This document shows, piece by piece, positions 25,039 through 37,646 of a stretch of 64,000 nt of DNA. The DNA is from Daedaleopsis sinensis (lineage: Eukaryota; Basidiomycota; Agaricomycetes; Polyporales; Polyporaceae), in assembly GCA_033807695.1 (NCBI GenBank), contig CM066301.1, positions 3,720,001 to 3,784,000 of the forward strand, given 5' to 3'. A program made the translations under genes and the position numbers. Positions within the stretch are counted from its first letter, which is position 1. Every line of letters starts with the position of its first letter. The notes under the pieces are model-generated. The model did no database searches, was not told the DNA's origin, and saw only the letters and a list, made by a program, of their open reading frames with translations.

Positions 25039-26883
25039 CTATACAGAGTGTATCGACCGTACGAATCTCATATGGATCCAAGACGTGGCTCCGGCGTCTT
25101 TCCCAGAACTCATATCTGCAAGTTGTGCTATCCGTCTAGGCTTTTGCCCTGTGAGCATCACTACCGGCAAAATCCACTTCGTATCCCGTTGCACGAAGAC
25201 CTTCGCACCATGCTCCATGATTTCTTCCCGTAACTCGGTAGGAATGCGACGAAGGTCGAATTTGAGGGAGAACCGGTGATCGTACAGAAAAGAAGTCGTT
25301 GATCTTGATTTCTTGATTGCCTGCACTAGTCCGTCCGTGATATCGAGCCTGGTGCTCAAGTCAAGGGGTGACAGGGACAAGTTTTTCTCATAGGGTGGTG
25401 CTCGGGACCAGATCCAACCTTCAAGACCGTCTTCGCCCCTCGTGAGCCGGTTGCGAATGACAGGCCAGGGTCTCCCGGGGGAGAGGACAACAGGAGTCAC
25501 AAGTACCCCAGCCCCAGCGGTGAATGTGCGGCATTTGTGGTCTGCAGTGTCCGGCCAGAGCTCGCGGGCGATCCGGCTGTACGCATTGCGGTCGCCGTGC
25601 ATTTCCGCCCATGGAGAACCCCACGGTCCGGGACTGATATAGCGAAGGCAGCGGCGGATGAGGGCAGTACGAACCTCGTCATCGGTCACTTTGGCAATGA
25701 AAGGGTCTATCAGCAACAGAGTCGACGGGATATATGGGTGACGAGCTCCGTTGAGAATCTTGGTCACTGCCTCAAGGTGTTCGATGTGAGCTCGGGACCG
25801 CTATATTTTGAATAGAGTGACCCGACCTTGTGTCTCGACTTCTTCGAGGCGTATACCGAAAACTCGTGCTGCTTCTCTGAGCTGTTCAGAGTAGGGCGCA
25901 TCGGGTACCATAGCGCGGAGCTTCTCCGAGTAAGGCGAGATGTCGAAGTGGGTGTTGTCGATTGATCCTGAGACTGGGGTATCTCGAGAGGTAGCAACCG
26001 CACGACGGATGGCATTCCGGATAGTGATACCGGGCTGAAAGTTGGTAGGGTCGTTGACGTAGTCAAGGCGGTTGGCTTCACAGGTGGCTAATAGCCTGTC
26101 CTAAAATAGCACCTGGCTGTTAGTAATCAGATAGGATGTACGTGAACGTCCGACCTCACCTTGGATACCTGCAGGAGTGGGCGGACGATCCAGCGCCGCA
26201 TTCCGTGTTCCCCGAACGCAAAACACTCGTTCTCTTGGTGGCCCATGCCCCAGCGGCGGACAGGTCGCATACCTGCAAGACCGCGGGCGCTGCTTCCCTG
26301 CGACATGCGCATGATCGCGGTCTCAACCTGGTCGTCTGCGTGGTGTGCGAACGCGATCACACGCGCCCGTTTTTGCTGCATTGCGGTAAAGAGCCTGTTG
26401 TATCGAGCTTCACGCGTGATCTTCTCGCCCGCCGCGTCCCCGCGGGGCCGCTCGGGAAAGGGGGGAAGCCCCCAGGGGATCTTCTGGACGACAGAAGGGA
26501 TATCGAGCCGGCGTGCCGTTTGCGTGGCTGTGTCTTCCATAGATTTTGCGGCGGGCTGTAGGTCGTGGTTCACATGAATGGAAATGACTTCATGGGGCAG
26601 CTCGTAGCGGTCTCGGCCATGAAGATCCGTCTCGAGTTCTTGCAGTAGTCGCAGTAAACCGAAAGGACGGTGGTTCTGAACCGTAGCTGATAGAAGGAAC
26701 AGCAAAGCGGTGGAGTCGGGTCCACCTGAGTTCGCAACGGCTATAGGAACAATTCAAGTACGTCCATGGACAGGGACAGATAGGGGATAGCCCACCTATC
26801 CTGTTCGACCACCCCACCGGTGGAATGCATCTCTGGAGGTGATGGAAGAATTCTGTTGGAGTGATTGGTGGAATGACCCTCAT
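25039..26883 (-). CDS. tRNA(Ile)-lysidine synthase-like protein (TilS/MesJ family)
   Basis: This is an N-type PP-loop ATP pyrophosphatase of the TilS family, which converts C34 of tRNA-Ile(CAU) to lysidine so that it reads AUA. In fungi such an enzyme would be expected to serve mitochondrial tRNA, though I could not identify a clear presequence. The start at 26883 (MRVIPPITPTEFF) and one intron lead to AVANSGGPDSTALLFLL, with the SGGPDS PP-loop at about 26730-26700. Next come EVISIHVNHDLQP, ARYNRLFTAMQQ and VIAFAHHADDQVETAIMRMSQGSSARGLAGM, the family's HHxDDQxET signature. WIVRPLL and, on a further exon, NDPTNFQPGITIRNAIR are also family blocks. The C-terminal 200 residues (LLLIDPFIAKV... to stop 25039) do not resemble the bacterial TilS C-terminal domain in an obvious way. 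The gene is tail to tail with SRP40 (63 bp between stops). Confidence 0.88.
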
Positions 26884-27228
26884 TTCGACACCCGATGCGA
26901 CGTCTACGGAAGGTTCAGCACGGCGACAAGTTACTTGTGGTCTACGCGACGGTCAATGTTCGCCACGGCACGACACGGAGACACACATGAGTCACCAGGA
27001 AATCAGAACATACCTAGCCGTGTCCAGTCCGCGCCGCGGAGACTGGGGCTGGACAGAACACGTGGGGGTCGGTATGGAGATCTTGGGACGGCGACTTGAC
27101 GGCAACGGCCGGCGAGCGGCGCTTCGGGGGCGTGGTACTTACTGTGGTAGGAAACATAGAACTTGTCTCTAGATTTCCATCTTACCTTCTCTCTTCTTCT
27201 TACCATTCGACTCCCCCGCTCACCAGCC
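26884..27228. promoter_or_regulatory. Divergent promoter region TilS / YTH gene
   Basis: The 345 bp between two divergent starts must hold both promoters. A pyrimidine-rich stretch (about 27180-27225, cttctctcttcttctt-like) immediately precedes the YTH start, as often at fungal start sites. No specific factor site was identified. Confidence 0.5.
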
Positions 27229-30036
27229 ATGTCCTCTCAGTCGGGGAACCCCATCTCGCCCCCGCCTGTCCCTCAGTCTAGTGCAAACACCGGCGGCGTC
27301 CGTAGACATCATACTATCTCGGCTTCATCGCGCGCCGCCCGCCCTACCTCCAAAATTGCCATCGGAGAACTCGACGACCCTCAGACAGAGCAGTTGTGGA
27401 ACGATGACGAGGTTGTGGATCAGGACTGGGTCGGTGGCATTGGTGCCGTAGGCGAGAAGTCCTCGCTTCACAGACAGGCCTCGCTGCCTACTAGATACCA
27501 TCGTGGTGATTATATCACGATCTAACTGCCGCGAGCTCTCGAGCTCAGGCGCACTGTGCCCGGACCCTCTTCTCATACGATCTTCGTAGCATTCGGTGGC
27601 CAGGGAGCTCGGCAGCCAGGGTCGCACACTCCCCGAACGCTTAACAGCCTCACCGCCATCGCTGGACATGAAGGCGACGAAGACGAATGGCAGGACATGC
27701 AGGGTTTCCAGGATGAGGTACGGCCTCCTTCTACCGCAGTTGTGCATGCGCTGAATACCTGTACTGCAGCATCCAGGCATGTCCGTTTCGGATCACGGCC
27801 ATGGCGTAGACTCCGCTTCGGCTTCTCCTCTTTCTCCTCATTTCGCAGGCGGGCTGCCTCATGTCCCATCTCCCCCTCCCGGCGCAGGTGGTGTTCGCAG
27901 GCACCAATCGCTCAACTATCCTCAAGGGACTCCTGGTGTCAGGCGCCTAGCGTCTGGTCTCAAGCGCGCTGGGACCCTCCAGGTTGGCGGCAAGGGAGCG
28001 CAAGGTGTTCCGTACTCTGGTGCACAAAGCCCAAGTCCATCGAACGCCGATGAAGAATACGATAACGAGAGCGTTCGTGCGGAAGAAGATTCATACTTCC
28101 AGCAGACTGGCCAGTATCCCACCAGCCCGATGGGTCGCTCTTCGCCTTGGAGCACCCCTGGAGGTGAATGGCGAGCGCAAATGGGTGGTAACGGCATCGC
28201 GTACAACAACGCTGGAAGCAATGCTGGTATTGACGATGTCTCGCGAGCGCTCTCCGCTCTCGAGATCAGCCAGCAGTACGGTAATGTACAGCAGGGTCAA
28301 TCCGTGCATCCACCGAGATTCAATCCTTCCCATCCTCCCCCCGTCCAGGCTCCTGGGATGCGCGGCGGCAATGGAAACGGCTCAAGGAAGTTGCAATTGG
28401 TTACCGATCTGGACAGTGCCAACAATCAGGCTGTCCAAAGCGCATCTGCCTACGTTCCGCCAATCGGTCATGGAATACAACAAGGACTGGCCGGTCAGCA
28501 AGTCAACCGTGAAGGTCAACAGCAACAGCATCAACCTCATCAGCGCGACCGCGCCTTCACTGCGTCTGGTGGCACGCCATGGGACAACAAGGAGCGTCTA
28601 CTCGTCGGCCGCGCCTCCAATCCCAGTCTTCAGCAGCTCTACCAGCAAGGTAAGATGGCGGATGGCAGCGGCCAGAACATTCCAAGTGTCCCGTCCATCC
28701 CACCGCAATATTTGAACCAGGCTCAAGCTCCTCGCCTCGGCGCGTCGGGCTCCACCGCCTCTCTGGCCAGCCAGGGCAGTCAGGGCCAGGGTGTCAACCA
28801 GGGCCAAGGCAACCAGGGCGCAGGCGTCGAGACGTTCCTCAACTCGCCGATTGACGTACCCACGCTGATAGCGACGAAAGGATACAACCCGGTCGATTTT
28901 GACACCAGGCCTTCCTTCGTGAGTATCTTCTGTGTTATTTATGTCCTCCGTGGTGATTGATATTGCTTGTGCACAGGCTCGTTATTTCGTGATTAAGTCT
29001 TACACCGAGGACGACGTTCACAAATCTCTCAAGTACGAAATCTGGAGCTCGACTGATCCGGGTAACAAGCGATTGGACAAGGCCTTCAAGGAGACTCAAG
29101 GGCGAGGACCTATCTACCTCTTCTTCAGCGTCAACGCGAGGTTCGTTGACGCATCTGCAGCCGTCAAAGCATCTCTGACCGCAGTGTTATCGCCACAGTG
29201 GCCATTTCTGTGGCATGGCTGAGATGTTGACTCCGGTATGCTTGGACGACGCCTCTGCACGCGTAGTTGCTGAACGTTGCCCGCGTGTAGGTCGACTATA
29301 CTCGCAGCAGCACTGTATGGGCTTCGGACAAGTGGAAAGGTGTCTTCAAAGTGCGCTGGATCTTCGTGCGCGACATCCCTAACGCCACCCTCCGTCACAT
29401 CCGTCTCAAGTATGACTAGTCTCACCCAATGCTGGGTTAAGTAGCTAATTTCCATCACAGCAACACGCAGGAGCGCAAGCCAGTCACGAACTCGCGTGAC
29501 ACGCAGGAGCTCCTTCCAGACGCGGGTCAAGAAATGCTGCGTATCTTCCACCAGCACCCCGCACGAACATCGCTTTTGCAAGACTTCGCCTTCTACGAGG
29601 TCGGTGGCGGTGTTTCTGTTCATTCATGGCAAAGCACTTACCCTCGCCATAGCTCCAAGCCATGCAGAAAATTCAGGCCCAGGCTCTTTCCCAGGGCGCG
29701 GCTTCTCCGACGCAGCCGCCGATGGGGCAACAACCACAAGCACCTCAGACTCAGGGAGGTCTCTCCCCGACGAACACCGGTCAACATCCCTTCGCCATGT
29801 CCAATCCTACCGCACTCGCCTATGCCGCGCAGCAGATGGGCTTGCCGCAGATGAACATGAACATGGGCATGGGTATGGGTATGGGCATGAACCCGATGCT
29901 CCAGATGCAGATGAACATGGGTACCCCCTTCGTGAATCCCCAGGCCATGCAGAGCGTCATGCGCAACCCAAGCCCAGGCCCGGTGCCCGTCGGCGCGCAG
30001 AACTTCATGAACCTAGGCGGCATGCAAGGGTTCTGA
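27229..30036 (+). CDS. YTH-domain protein (YTHDF-like m6A reader)
   Basis: This is a YTH-family RNA-binding protein that recognises N6-methyladenosine. The start at 27229 ([16 protein letters not shown]) opens a long, disordered N-terminal half rich in Gly, Ser, Gln and Pro with several introns. The YTH domain begins near 28979: [80 protein letters not shown], then [19 protein letters not shown] and a terminal helix. The three aromatic-cage tryptophans known from YTHDF proteins are all in place (KYEIW, VW and DKW), so m6A binding is expected. The domain is C-terminal and followed by a Gln/Pro-rich tail with a Met-rich stretch (29851-29924, alternating Met with Asn or Gly). Stop at 30036. The resemblance is to the cytoplasmic YTHDF type rather than to Mmi1. 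Confidence 0.92.
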
Positions 30037-31488
30037 AGCCCCGGACCCCCTTCGTCTATCCTCTCTCTTTTTCAAACCCACTCTAGTCGCCGTACGCCCG
30101 TCGAGAAGCCCAGAGCCGTCAAGAATTCGGCGCCCGTCTCAATGTTGAATATAGACCCAAAGGAACCGCCGACTTGCGGACGGACGGAAATCAGTACGCT
30201 TGTGCACTAATGTCATTGTATGCCAGCCATCCCCACTACTCTCCTTCTCGTTTTTGTCCTCTCGCCTTCGCTTCCGGCCTGCACTTCGCTCTGTATTACT
30301 ACGACTACGACCCCGTTACAGTGCTCGTCTACACCCCCATCGTAATCACAACCCTTCTGCGCTGCCTAGAGTCTCCCCGGAACGCTCTACGAGAAGTTCC
30401 AGAGCAACCTTCCTTGCCCTCCTCCTATGCCCCCTTGCTGTTGTCCCCCTTCTTGTGCTCTCCTCCTCCGCTCCGCCGCTGTTATTGTCCTGCCGTTCTC
30501 CGTACGTTACGTATACGTTACTCGCACTGCGCTCAAAGAACCACACGGGACGATGATTCAGAACGGACGTGGACTATCGAAAGTGTTCGCATGTATTTGT
30601 GTCCCGTACATACGCACCTGTAGTTCTTGGTTCGTTGGCATCGGTGTTATGGAACAGTATCCTGTGTAATGTGCGGAGGCTGCGTAGTACGTGTGTGCGT
30701 CGCACATGGGCCTGCATCGCGGTGCCGACAAGGAGACGAGAAACGTTGACCATGCCAGTGGGGGCAGTGACCGTTACCAGCTTGTACAATATCGATCTTG
30801 ACGTGTACACCCGCCAGCTTCCAGCTTACGGTCGGTACTTGCACGTATACGCAGTCCGCCGAAACACAACATTACTGTCACTAGATGTCTACTCCGGAGC
30901 ACGCGCCGCGTAGCACCTTTTGCATTCTGAATTCTAGCAGCACAGAGGACCCCGCTGAAGTGGGAAACATGAACATGATAAGAAAAACGCAGCGCTACAT
31001 TGCATATTTGCTCGAACGAGGGGTCACAGTACCAGGGGATGCGCGAAGTTTAACGTTTCTACTTCTACAGTAAGGCCCAGTAGGCATGCAAGTCCGTTCG
31101 CACGGGCCAGGGACCCGCCCCGTTTGTGCGCGAGCTCGGCTTCTTCAGCATGGGGACGAGTTGTGAGCTATCAGTCTACGGAGATGAGAAAGACGAAATT
31201 TCAAGTTAGAGAGGGCGTGGAAGGGGCGCGGGTGCCGTATACACCATGCGCCGCACGCCATGCACCATGCACCATACACCACCAGCATACACCGTACACC
31301 GTACACCGTACACCATATACGTACGCCTATGCACCCGTACACCATATTACACACCAGTGCCGCGTGTGCGGCCGCCATAGGGCCCACTAATACTATGACG
31401 CGACATGACATGGCCGAGATTCCAAACAAGGGGGGGGGGGAAGAGATTGTGCCGTGCACTGCTTTTCGACACCGAACACCGGAGTATA
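30037..31488. other. Intergenic region between convergent genes
   Basis: It runs between the YTH and DOA1 stops. It holds a pyrimidine-rich first part (about 30240-30500), a degenerate 7-nt tandem repeat (31240-31345) and an 11-base G run (31430-31440). Open frames exist in the pyrimidine-rich part but look like composition artefacts. No RNA gene was recognised. Confidence 0.5.
31240..31345. repeat. Degenerate tandem repeat of the 7-mer ACACCRT
   Basis: Three perfect ACACCGT units (31289-31309) are flanked by related ACACCAT and GCACCAT units on both sides. It is a simple microsatellite-like array in the shared 3' flank of YTH and DOA1. Confidence 0.8.
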
Positions 31489-34400
31489 TCAGAGGAGGGC
31501 GGCGACCTCTTTTGAGACGTCCCGGATGCGCGCCTCGGAGAAGGTCGTGGGCAGCGACGCGAGCGTCGCGCGCGCCCTGCTGAGCTGCTCTGCGCTCATC
31601 GGGTGCGCCTGCTCCTTCGCGGCGTAGGCCTGTGTCAAACAACAACAAAACAGGTGCGAGCGCGGTCAGTGAGGCTCACGTCCATCATCGGGGGGAGAGG
31701 ACTGACGATGTCGCCGAGCGCGACGAGCGCACGGTACGCGGCCTCCGCTTCTGTCTTCTCTGTCTGTAGGATCTGCGGACGGGCGGTGAGTGACGCTGTG
31801 GCTGAGGGTGCGCGCTATCGAGGGTCGGGCGTACCTCGAGCACGACGTTGATCAGCCGGTCGCGGACCTCTAGTGAAAGCGTGTCCTTGAGGAACGCGCA
31901 GGCGATGCTATCGAGGATCGCGTCAGGACAGTTTTTGACGAGTCAATAGAACGTGGAAAGCGCACTTGAACATGATCGTGGCCAGCGATATCCGTAATGA
32001 GTTGGTGAGGACGGTGTATGGCGCGCCGCCGAGCGTGTCGAGCACCTGCACAGGCCGACCAGCGTGCGCCGTCAGTAAGGAGTCAGGGAGCCACACCGAC
32101 ACTGGAACACATGCCTCTTGCACCCATGCACCATCAGCCAGCGCCGTGCCGTCCTGGAAGACGTTCGCCAAAGAGCGGAACAGGAAGAGCAGGTTCGTCT
32201 CGCGTGGTTTCGGGAGCGGCGACGTCCATGGCTCGTCCCACCCTGCACCGTTGAACACCGCGGTGAAGAATCTCGAACGGAGCGCCGGGTCGGAGTACGC
32301 CGTGGGGCAGAACGCGAGCACCAGGCGGCTCAGGTCCATCACTGTGTGCGCGCGGCTCATCAGTTTGCTCCGAGCTCTGGCGCAGCCCAGCGGCACTTTA
32401 CGTACGGGGGAAGAGTTGGGATTGTGGCCAACGTTCGAGCAGTTGGACGATCGCGTCGACGTGGCTGCCGGTCAGTTTCTTCGACGGGGGGTCCAATGGA
32501 TGCGCTACCACCTGCGTGAGGTATGTGAACGTCTCTTCTACCATACTGAGTTCTTGAGGGTACATTGCCAAGTAGGCAGTGGACTACATACAGCGCGTCA
32601 GCTTCGATCATAATACCAGCGTATATCGCAACCTACGATCTCGTTCCGAAGCGCCTGGTCGAACTGGTACAGCTTGGCTTGCATTGCAGAGACGTGTGCT
32701 TGCCGGAATGACAGAGGTGTTCGCTGGGGGGATGTTAGCTTCGTCTGCATCATCACCCGAGTAGTGACCAGCACTCACAACAGGGATAACATGGGTAAGC
32801 GGGGCTGTTGTCTGTGCCAGTGATGTTATTGGTGAAGTAGCGTTGTTCGAGTAGCGCGAAGCTCCGGTCCAGGGATCCCCACCAGTAGACACTGCCGCTG
32901 GCGGTGGTGAGACTGGCGCAACTGGTGGAGCACGGTATCGAGCTGCGCCTGTATAGAAAGCGTCAGAAAGAATATGCATGTCCCGCGAACGGCTATCCCA
33001 CCTGTGAACGGGTCCATGAACTCGGATCCACCGGCTGAAGAGGATGTTTGTGACGCCTGATATCTTGAAGCTCCTGTGAGATTATCAGCACGGAGGGCGA
33101 TCAAGCGGACTGTGGTATGTTACCTGTGTACGGGTCGACGTATTGGTTGCTAGTTCCGATGCTCACGCCTGCTGTGTTCTTCTCGATGAACCGCACAACT
33201 TCGTCCAAGTAACTCAACGGCAGGTCGTTGGCCTCAAGGAATCGCTGAGCCGCATTATACGGGTTTTCTGCACTCGTATGAGCTATCAGAACAGCAAGAC
33301 ATCAATCTACCCGTGACTCACCGCTGGCATTGTATGGGAGCTTCAATGGGGGTACTCCCTCCTGAACATCCACGTCGAAGACGTAGTCGTATTCCTTCCC
33401 TTGGTACAGCTGTTTCCGGCCAGACCCTACGGCATCCACGACGTCACCGATCTTCTGCCAATTCGAAGTGGCGCTGTCCCACTATGTAGTACCGTTTGAT
33501 GAGAACTCGCGAGGACGCGGGGAACCAGGGCGCGACAAACCTGGTGTGCCTCCACGTTATCTCCGCGCTTGATCATCTTGACCTCACCAGGCTTCTTCCC
33601 TGGAGGAGCGTTAGCGTGTCGTGCTCGACCCACCCACCCCGTCCAGCCGACGCACCTGGCTGCGCCAACGCTTCAGGCCCCGGCAGATCGGACTTCTTAA
33701 CGTCCCCGACCTGCTGTGCTGGAAGCGCTTGCGCCGCGACGAGGTCGTCGTACGCCTTCAGCTGGTCGGCTGGTGCCCATCGCTCTTCCTCCGTGCTGAA
33801 CACCCGCACGACGCCATCGCTGCTGCCAGACACGATGTCCCCGTTCGGCATTGTTGAAACCGACCATACGGATATAGCTGGATGCACCAATGTCTGCGCG
33901 CACTCTCCGTCTGTGTGGCGTTAGCGTGGGTAGAGGATATTGAGAGGAGGCTGGAGTACGGATTTACCTCGCCAGATGCGTACGGTACGGTCTTCCCCGG
34001 CGGATATAATGTCGCCATTTGCGAGGACTGAGAGGCTGTATACAAAAGAGGTGTGGCCTGATAGCGTATAGACGCAGTCGCCTTCCATGGTCCAGATCCG
34101 GATTTCGCTGCGAGCATGCGTCCAGACCGCATCGCGAATGACTCCGGTGGGAGCACGTACCTGTCATTTGAACACGATGCGAACCCGATGTCCGTGATCA
34201 GGGCCAGAGCTCGTACGGCTTGCGTGTGACCGGGATAGGTGCGGACATTCTTGTGCTGCTTCCACAGCTTGATGGTGTTGTCCGCCGAACCTTCACGGCT
34301 CTTCGTCAAAACTATGCGCGCAAAGAAGAGGCGACAGCAATCGATCTGTCAAGAACTGGCCGCCATCCATAGCCAAGACGGTCCAGACTGACTGCTGATG

Positions 34401-34993
34401 GCCTACGAGGTCGTACACCAATTGGAAATCCTTCCAGACCTTCGCGGTCCTGCCGCAGGCGTGAAAAGCCGTCGCGCGCCCCCGGAGCAAGAGCACTCAC
34501 TTGTCCCATGAACCCGAGATGATTGTCCCATCCTCCGCGGTATGCAGAGCGCATACATTTTCTGTATGTCCGAGGAGGGAGAAGTTGGGCTCGCCCTTGG
34601 TAGCGGGTAGCGCGAATATATTGATTACCGTGTCTTGCCCTCCCGTGACCGCGTAGCCTGCGGATGCCGCGTTTAGCACCCTTGCAGGGGGCCCTGGTGC
34701 AAACGAGATAGCAGAACACACCTTCTGGCGCACCGGGTGCTGGTGGGAGGTACGCCACTGCATTGATGTACCGGGAGCCGGCGCGGAGGATAGAGGCCTG
34801 GGTGAAGTCGGAGCCAGCAGTCCTAGACCATGCGATCGCCGTTGTATCGCGCGAGGCGGAGAGGATGAGATCGTTTGTGGGGGAGACGACCGCCCTAACC
34901 TAGGGTTTGTGAGCGATGGGGAGCTCGTGAGCGGGAAGGGGGACACACATCGGCAGAGTGGGCAGACAACGCGGCCGACAGCTTGTACGGCAT
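31489..34993 (-). CDS. DOA1: DOA1/UFD3/PLAA ubiquitin-binding CDC48 cofactor
   Basis: This is the WD40-PFU-PUL protein that binds ubiquitin and Cdc48/p97 and keeps free ubiquitin levels up. A short first exon from 34993 (MPYKLSAALSAHSAD) leads into seven WD40 repeats on small exons: VRAVVSPTNDLILSASRDTTAIAW, GYAVTGGQDTVINIFAL, LLGHTENVCALHTAEDGTIISGSWDK, TAKVWKDFQLVYDLVGHQQSVWTVL, GSADNTIKLWKQHKNVRTYPGHTQAVRAL, EIRIWTMEGDCVYTLSGHTSFVYSL, VHPAISVWSVSTMPNGDIVSGSSDGVVRVF. The PFU domain follows (YDYVFDVDVQEGVPPLKLPYNASENPYNAAQRFLEAN, about 33400-33240), then spacer repeats containing DPFTG/DPWTGASRY, and the C-terminal PUL domain (DLSRLVLAFCP, NLLFLFRSLANVFQDG, YTVLTNSLRISLATIMF, ending DVSKEVAALL at 31489). 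All three domains are present and in the family order. Confidence 0.94.
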
Positions 34994-37646
34994 GGCAGAG
35001 GCGGTTGGTAGTCGTGAGCAATGAGCAGATCGTGAAGGAAGAAGAGAAAGCCTGGGCGTCGAGTCGGAGAGGATCAGGAGGACACTTTCCGCAGAGGCTC
35101 AAAGTGGAATTCAGGCGCAGCGACCCCGTCCAGCCTCGAACTTTCGATAACCGACTCTTCTCAGCTCCAAACACAGTCGAGCTCGCTGTTTTCCACTCGC
35201 TCATCTCATTCTCGCACTCTCTCATCCATCCTCGCGCTCGTCGGCAGCATCCATTCGCTATGATTCCGCTGCTGATCTGCTATATCGGGTCGCGACCCGC
35301 TACCCACGCGCAACGCGCGTACATAATTCGGTCCGTATCGCGGTCTATTGCTGCGAGATCTATCGAATTCAAGGAAATGTACACCACTCTAACGAGCCCC
35401 AGAGACGTGGACAGCGCAGCCAGGGAGATACGGAGGTGTTATACTATGCCGTGCACCAGTTACTTCATCTCCTGCGAGTGCCTCACGATGCAGTTCGTCG
35501 ACCGTGGGGGTGCGAGGCGCGACGACTTGCCAAATCATGAGGGGATAAAGACCGGCAATGTCTTCCGCGCGCTCTATATTATCCCGCGTTTAGGGCAGGC
35601 CCATCGCCCACGCGAAGATCTCTGCCCAGATCCAAGTGGAGCTTCAATCTTGTGTATTCGTCCCAAAACAGCCGCAAACCGCGATAACCAACCGCCTCCC
35701 GCCCCCGGTCCCGCCGACCCCCACCCCGCCGACGCCGTACACGAGGCTCGCGCATGGGCTCGCGTCCTCAGCTCAGCACCCCTGCGGCTGTCCGTCTGAT
35801 GCCGCCCCCGCTCGTTTATGTACGCGCACCCCCTCACGCGCACGCTCCAACACCCCATTGATTCACACAAAATTCAGGGTTCCTCTTCGGCGTGGGCCCC
35901 GGTAGCCCTCCGCGCCTTATGCGGGTCTGCGCAGGCCTCTCCCCTATGAGCATCAGACCACCGAACGCCTCGAGGCCTCGAGGGCCCTCCCCGATCCGTG
36001 GACTCGGGGGGCGACCGCGGGCATCAGGGATCCCTGTCGCCCGCCCGCGCACCCACAGACCCCAGGCAGACCCACACAGCGAACGGCGTCTGGCCTTCGT
36101 TGACGCGACATTCCGCCCGTTCGATCTCCCGCAAATGAACATTTTGAACGCCGTGGCTCGCGAGTGATCACGGCCTAGTTGCGCACGGTACGACTGATAT
36201 GTCTATAGGAGGCTGCACTTGCGCCCGCGAAAGATGCGAGTGCTGTGTTCCATGCGTCCGTGACCTTGTTTCGGCCGCCCAGAGGCGTTCGCACCGCCAG
36301 CACTAGCTTGGGGGCTACAATACCCGGACGTCGACCCACCCTCGAATATATTTGATTCGACCGGGACGCTTTGGTCTCTGTGCAGCACATCAAGTTCTGC
36401 GGGCCTCGTTCGTGGCACGTTCGTTACACCATCCCGCCGGTCCTGCGGCCTGAGCGTTAGAACACCGGAACCAACTCCGCTCGCCAAGGGCTCCCGTCGG
36501 CTGCATCGGTCATAGCTTCTTCAGCAACCACTGCTTGGGGCTTGAGCTTGAGTACTTGAGGCTCCAGCATCGTAAGCAACTCCGAGTCCCCGCCTCTGGT
36601 GCGTCCCGACTCCCCAGGCCTCAGTGCCCAGCCTCCGAGCTCCAGCCTCTGGCATCCTCTGATAGCTCCTACCGCAGGCGAGGCCCCCCACGCAAGGTTC
36701 GAACGAGGGTACATGTGCTTAGCCATGGGAACCCCCCCGCGCTCCCCCCGCCTGCCCCGGGAGCCTCTACGTCCGCTGGACGTAATATACTCCCTCAGAA
36801 GGCCTCAGATTGCGTGTTAGGCTCGCCCGGCTCCGCTCCTCACCCCGGACTGCGGCCCGCCCGCTCGCAGCCCCTGCTTCCCTGCCCGCTGCAAATGGGA
36901 GACAGTATCCGCCATGCAACAATGCTGTCGCTTCCGCACGCTAGAAGCTCGAGGGCGTGCATGTCACAGCGTCCGAGGGGTGGCTGAAGACCGGCGAGAT
37001 CGAACGACCCAGGTCTGGTTCCAGCAACGAGACCATACCTGACCATACGCAAGCTCGAACGCTCCCGCATACGCCCAGGGGCCGACTTTCCCGGACGCTC
37101 ATCGCCCAGGACCCGCTTCTGCATTGCTATCTGCCTATCCGCGGCCGACCGTGGCCGGAACTTCATTGGTGCATGGTACTGTCATTCTCAGGGATCGTAG
37201 GAACGGACAGGTACAGGCGGAGTTTTTGCGAATAGAACCAGTCCTATAGCACGCACATTCCTCGATATGTCATGCCCAACTCGGCCTACGTCCCTAACGC
37301 ATCACGGCACCGTACCCGGCGCAGTCTGGGCCTCCAAACAAGCACGGGCGGCCGGGCCTCGATCTCTCCATGGGTGTCACTAGCCAGTAGTAACGGACGC
37401 CGGACCAGTCGCGCACAAAGCGGTTATATTCTCTCCACCACGGTCCATACATAGGCAGCAGCAAGACAGCAAGCCGATAGCAGAGCACAGGAGAACGTCG
37501 GTCGAGCAAAACACATCAGAATCCGAGAAGTTTGGGAAAGACACAGAAGAGCGGTCCGCGTGAACAGGGAGGTGCAAGTGATTGGATAGAGCTGATCTTC
37601 GCTGGAGCGTGGGCGCAGTTGGTGCGCTTCCTCAGCCCACCGTCGG
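34994..37646. other. 2.65-kb stretch without a recognised gene
   Basis: The region lies between the DOA1 start and the HOP1 stop. From about 35700 to 37200 it is GC-rich with many CpG and C runs. A plus-strand open frame of nearly 300 codons (34909-35799) overlaps the antisense of DOA1 exon 1 and shows no familiar sequence. Small palindromes occur, for instance CAGGGATCCCTG near 36026-36040. I see no transposase, reverse transcriptase, tRNA or rRNA. Confidence 0.45.

Noticed and set aside
26127..26705. Idea that the TilS-like gene is bacterial contamination
   Set aside because: It has fungal introns with good splice sites and sits between clearly fungal genes.
30174..30623. 149-codon frame downstream of the YTH gene
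   Set aside because: Pyrimidine-rich DNA that gives Ser/Pro/Leu-rich translations in several frames; most likely 3' untranslated region.
34909..35799. Nearly 300-codon plus-strand open frame
   Set aside because: It starts antisense to DOA1 exon 1, crosses its promoter, and has composition-driven, unfamiliar sequence without splice support.
36690..36720. ggttcgaacg motif resembling a tRNA B box
   Set aside because: No A box, cloverleaf or matching acceptor stem could be formed around it.
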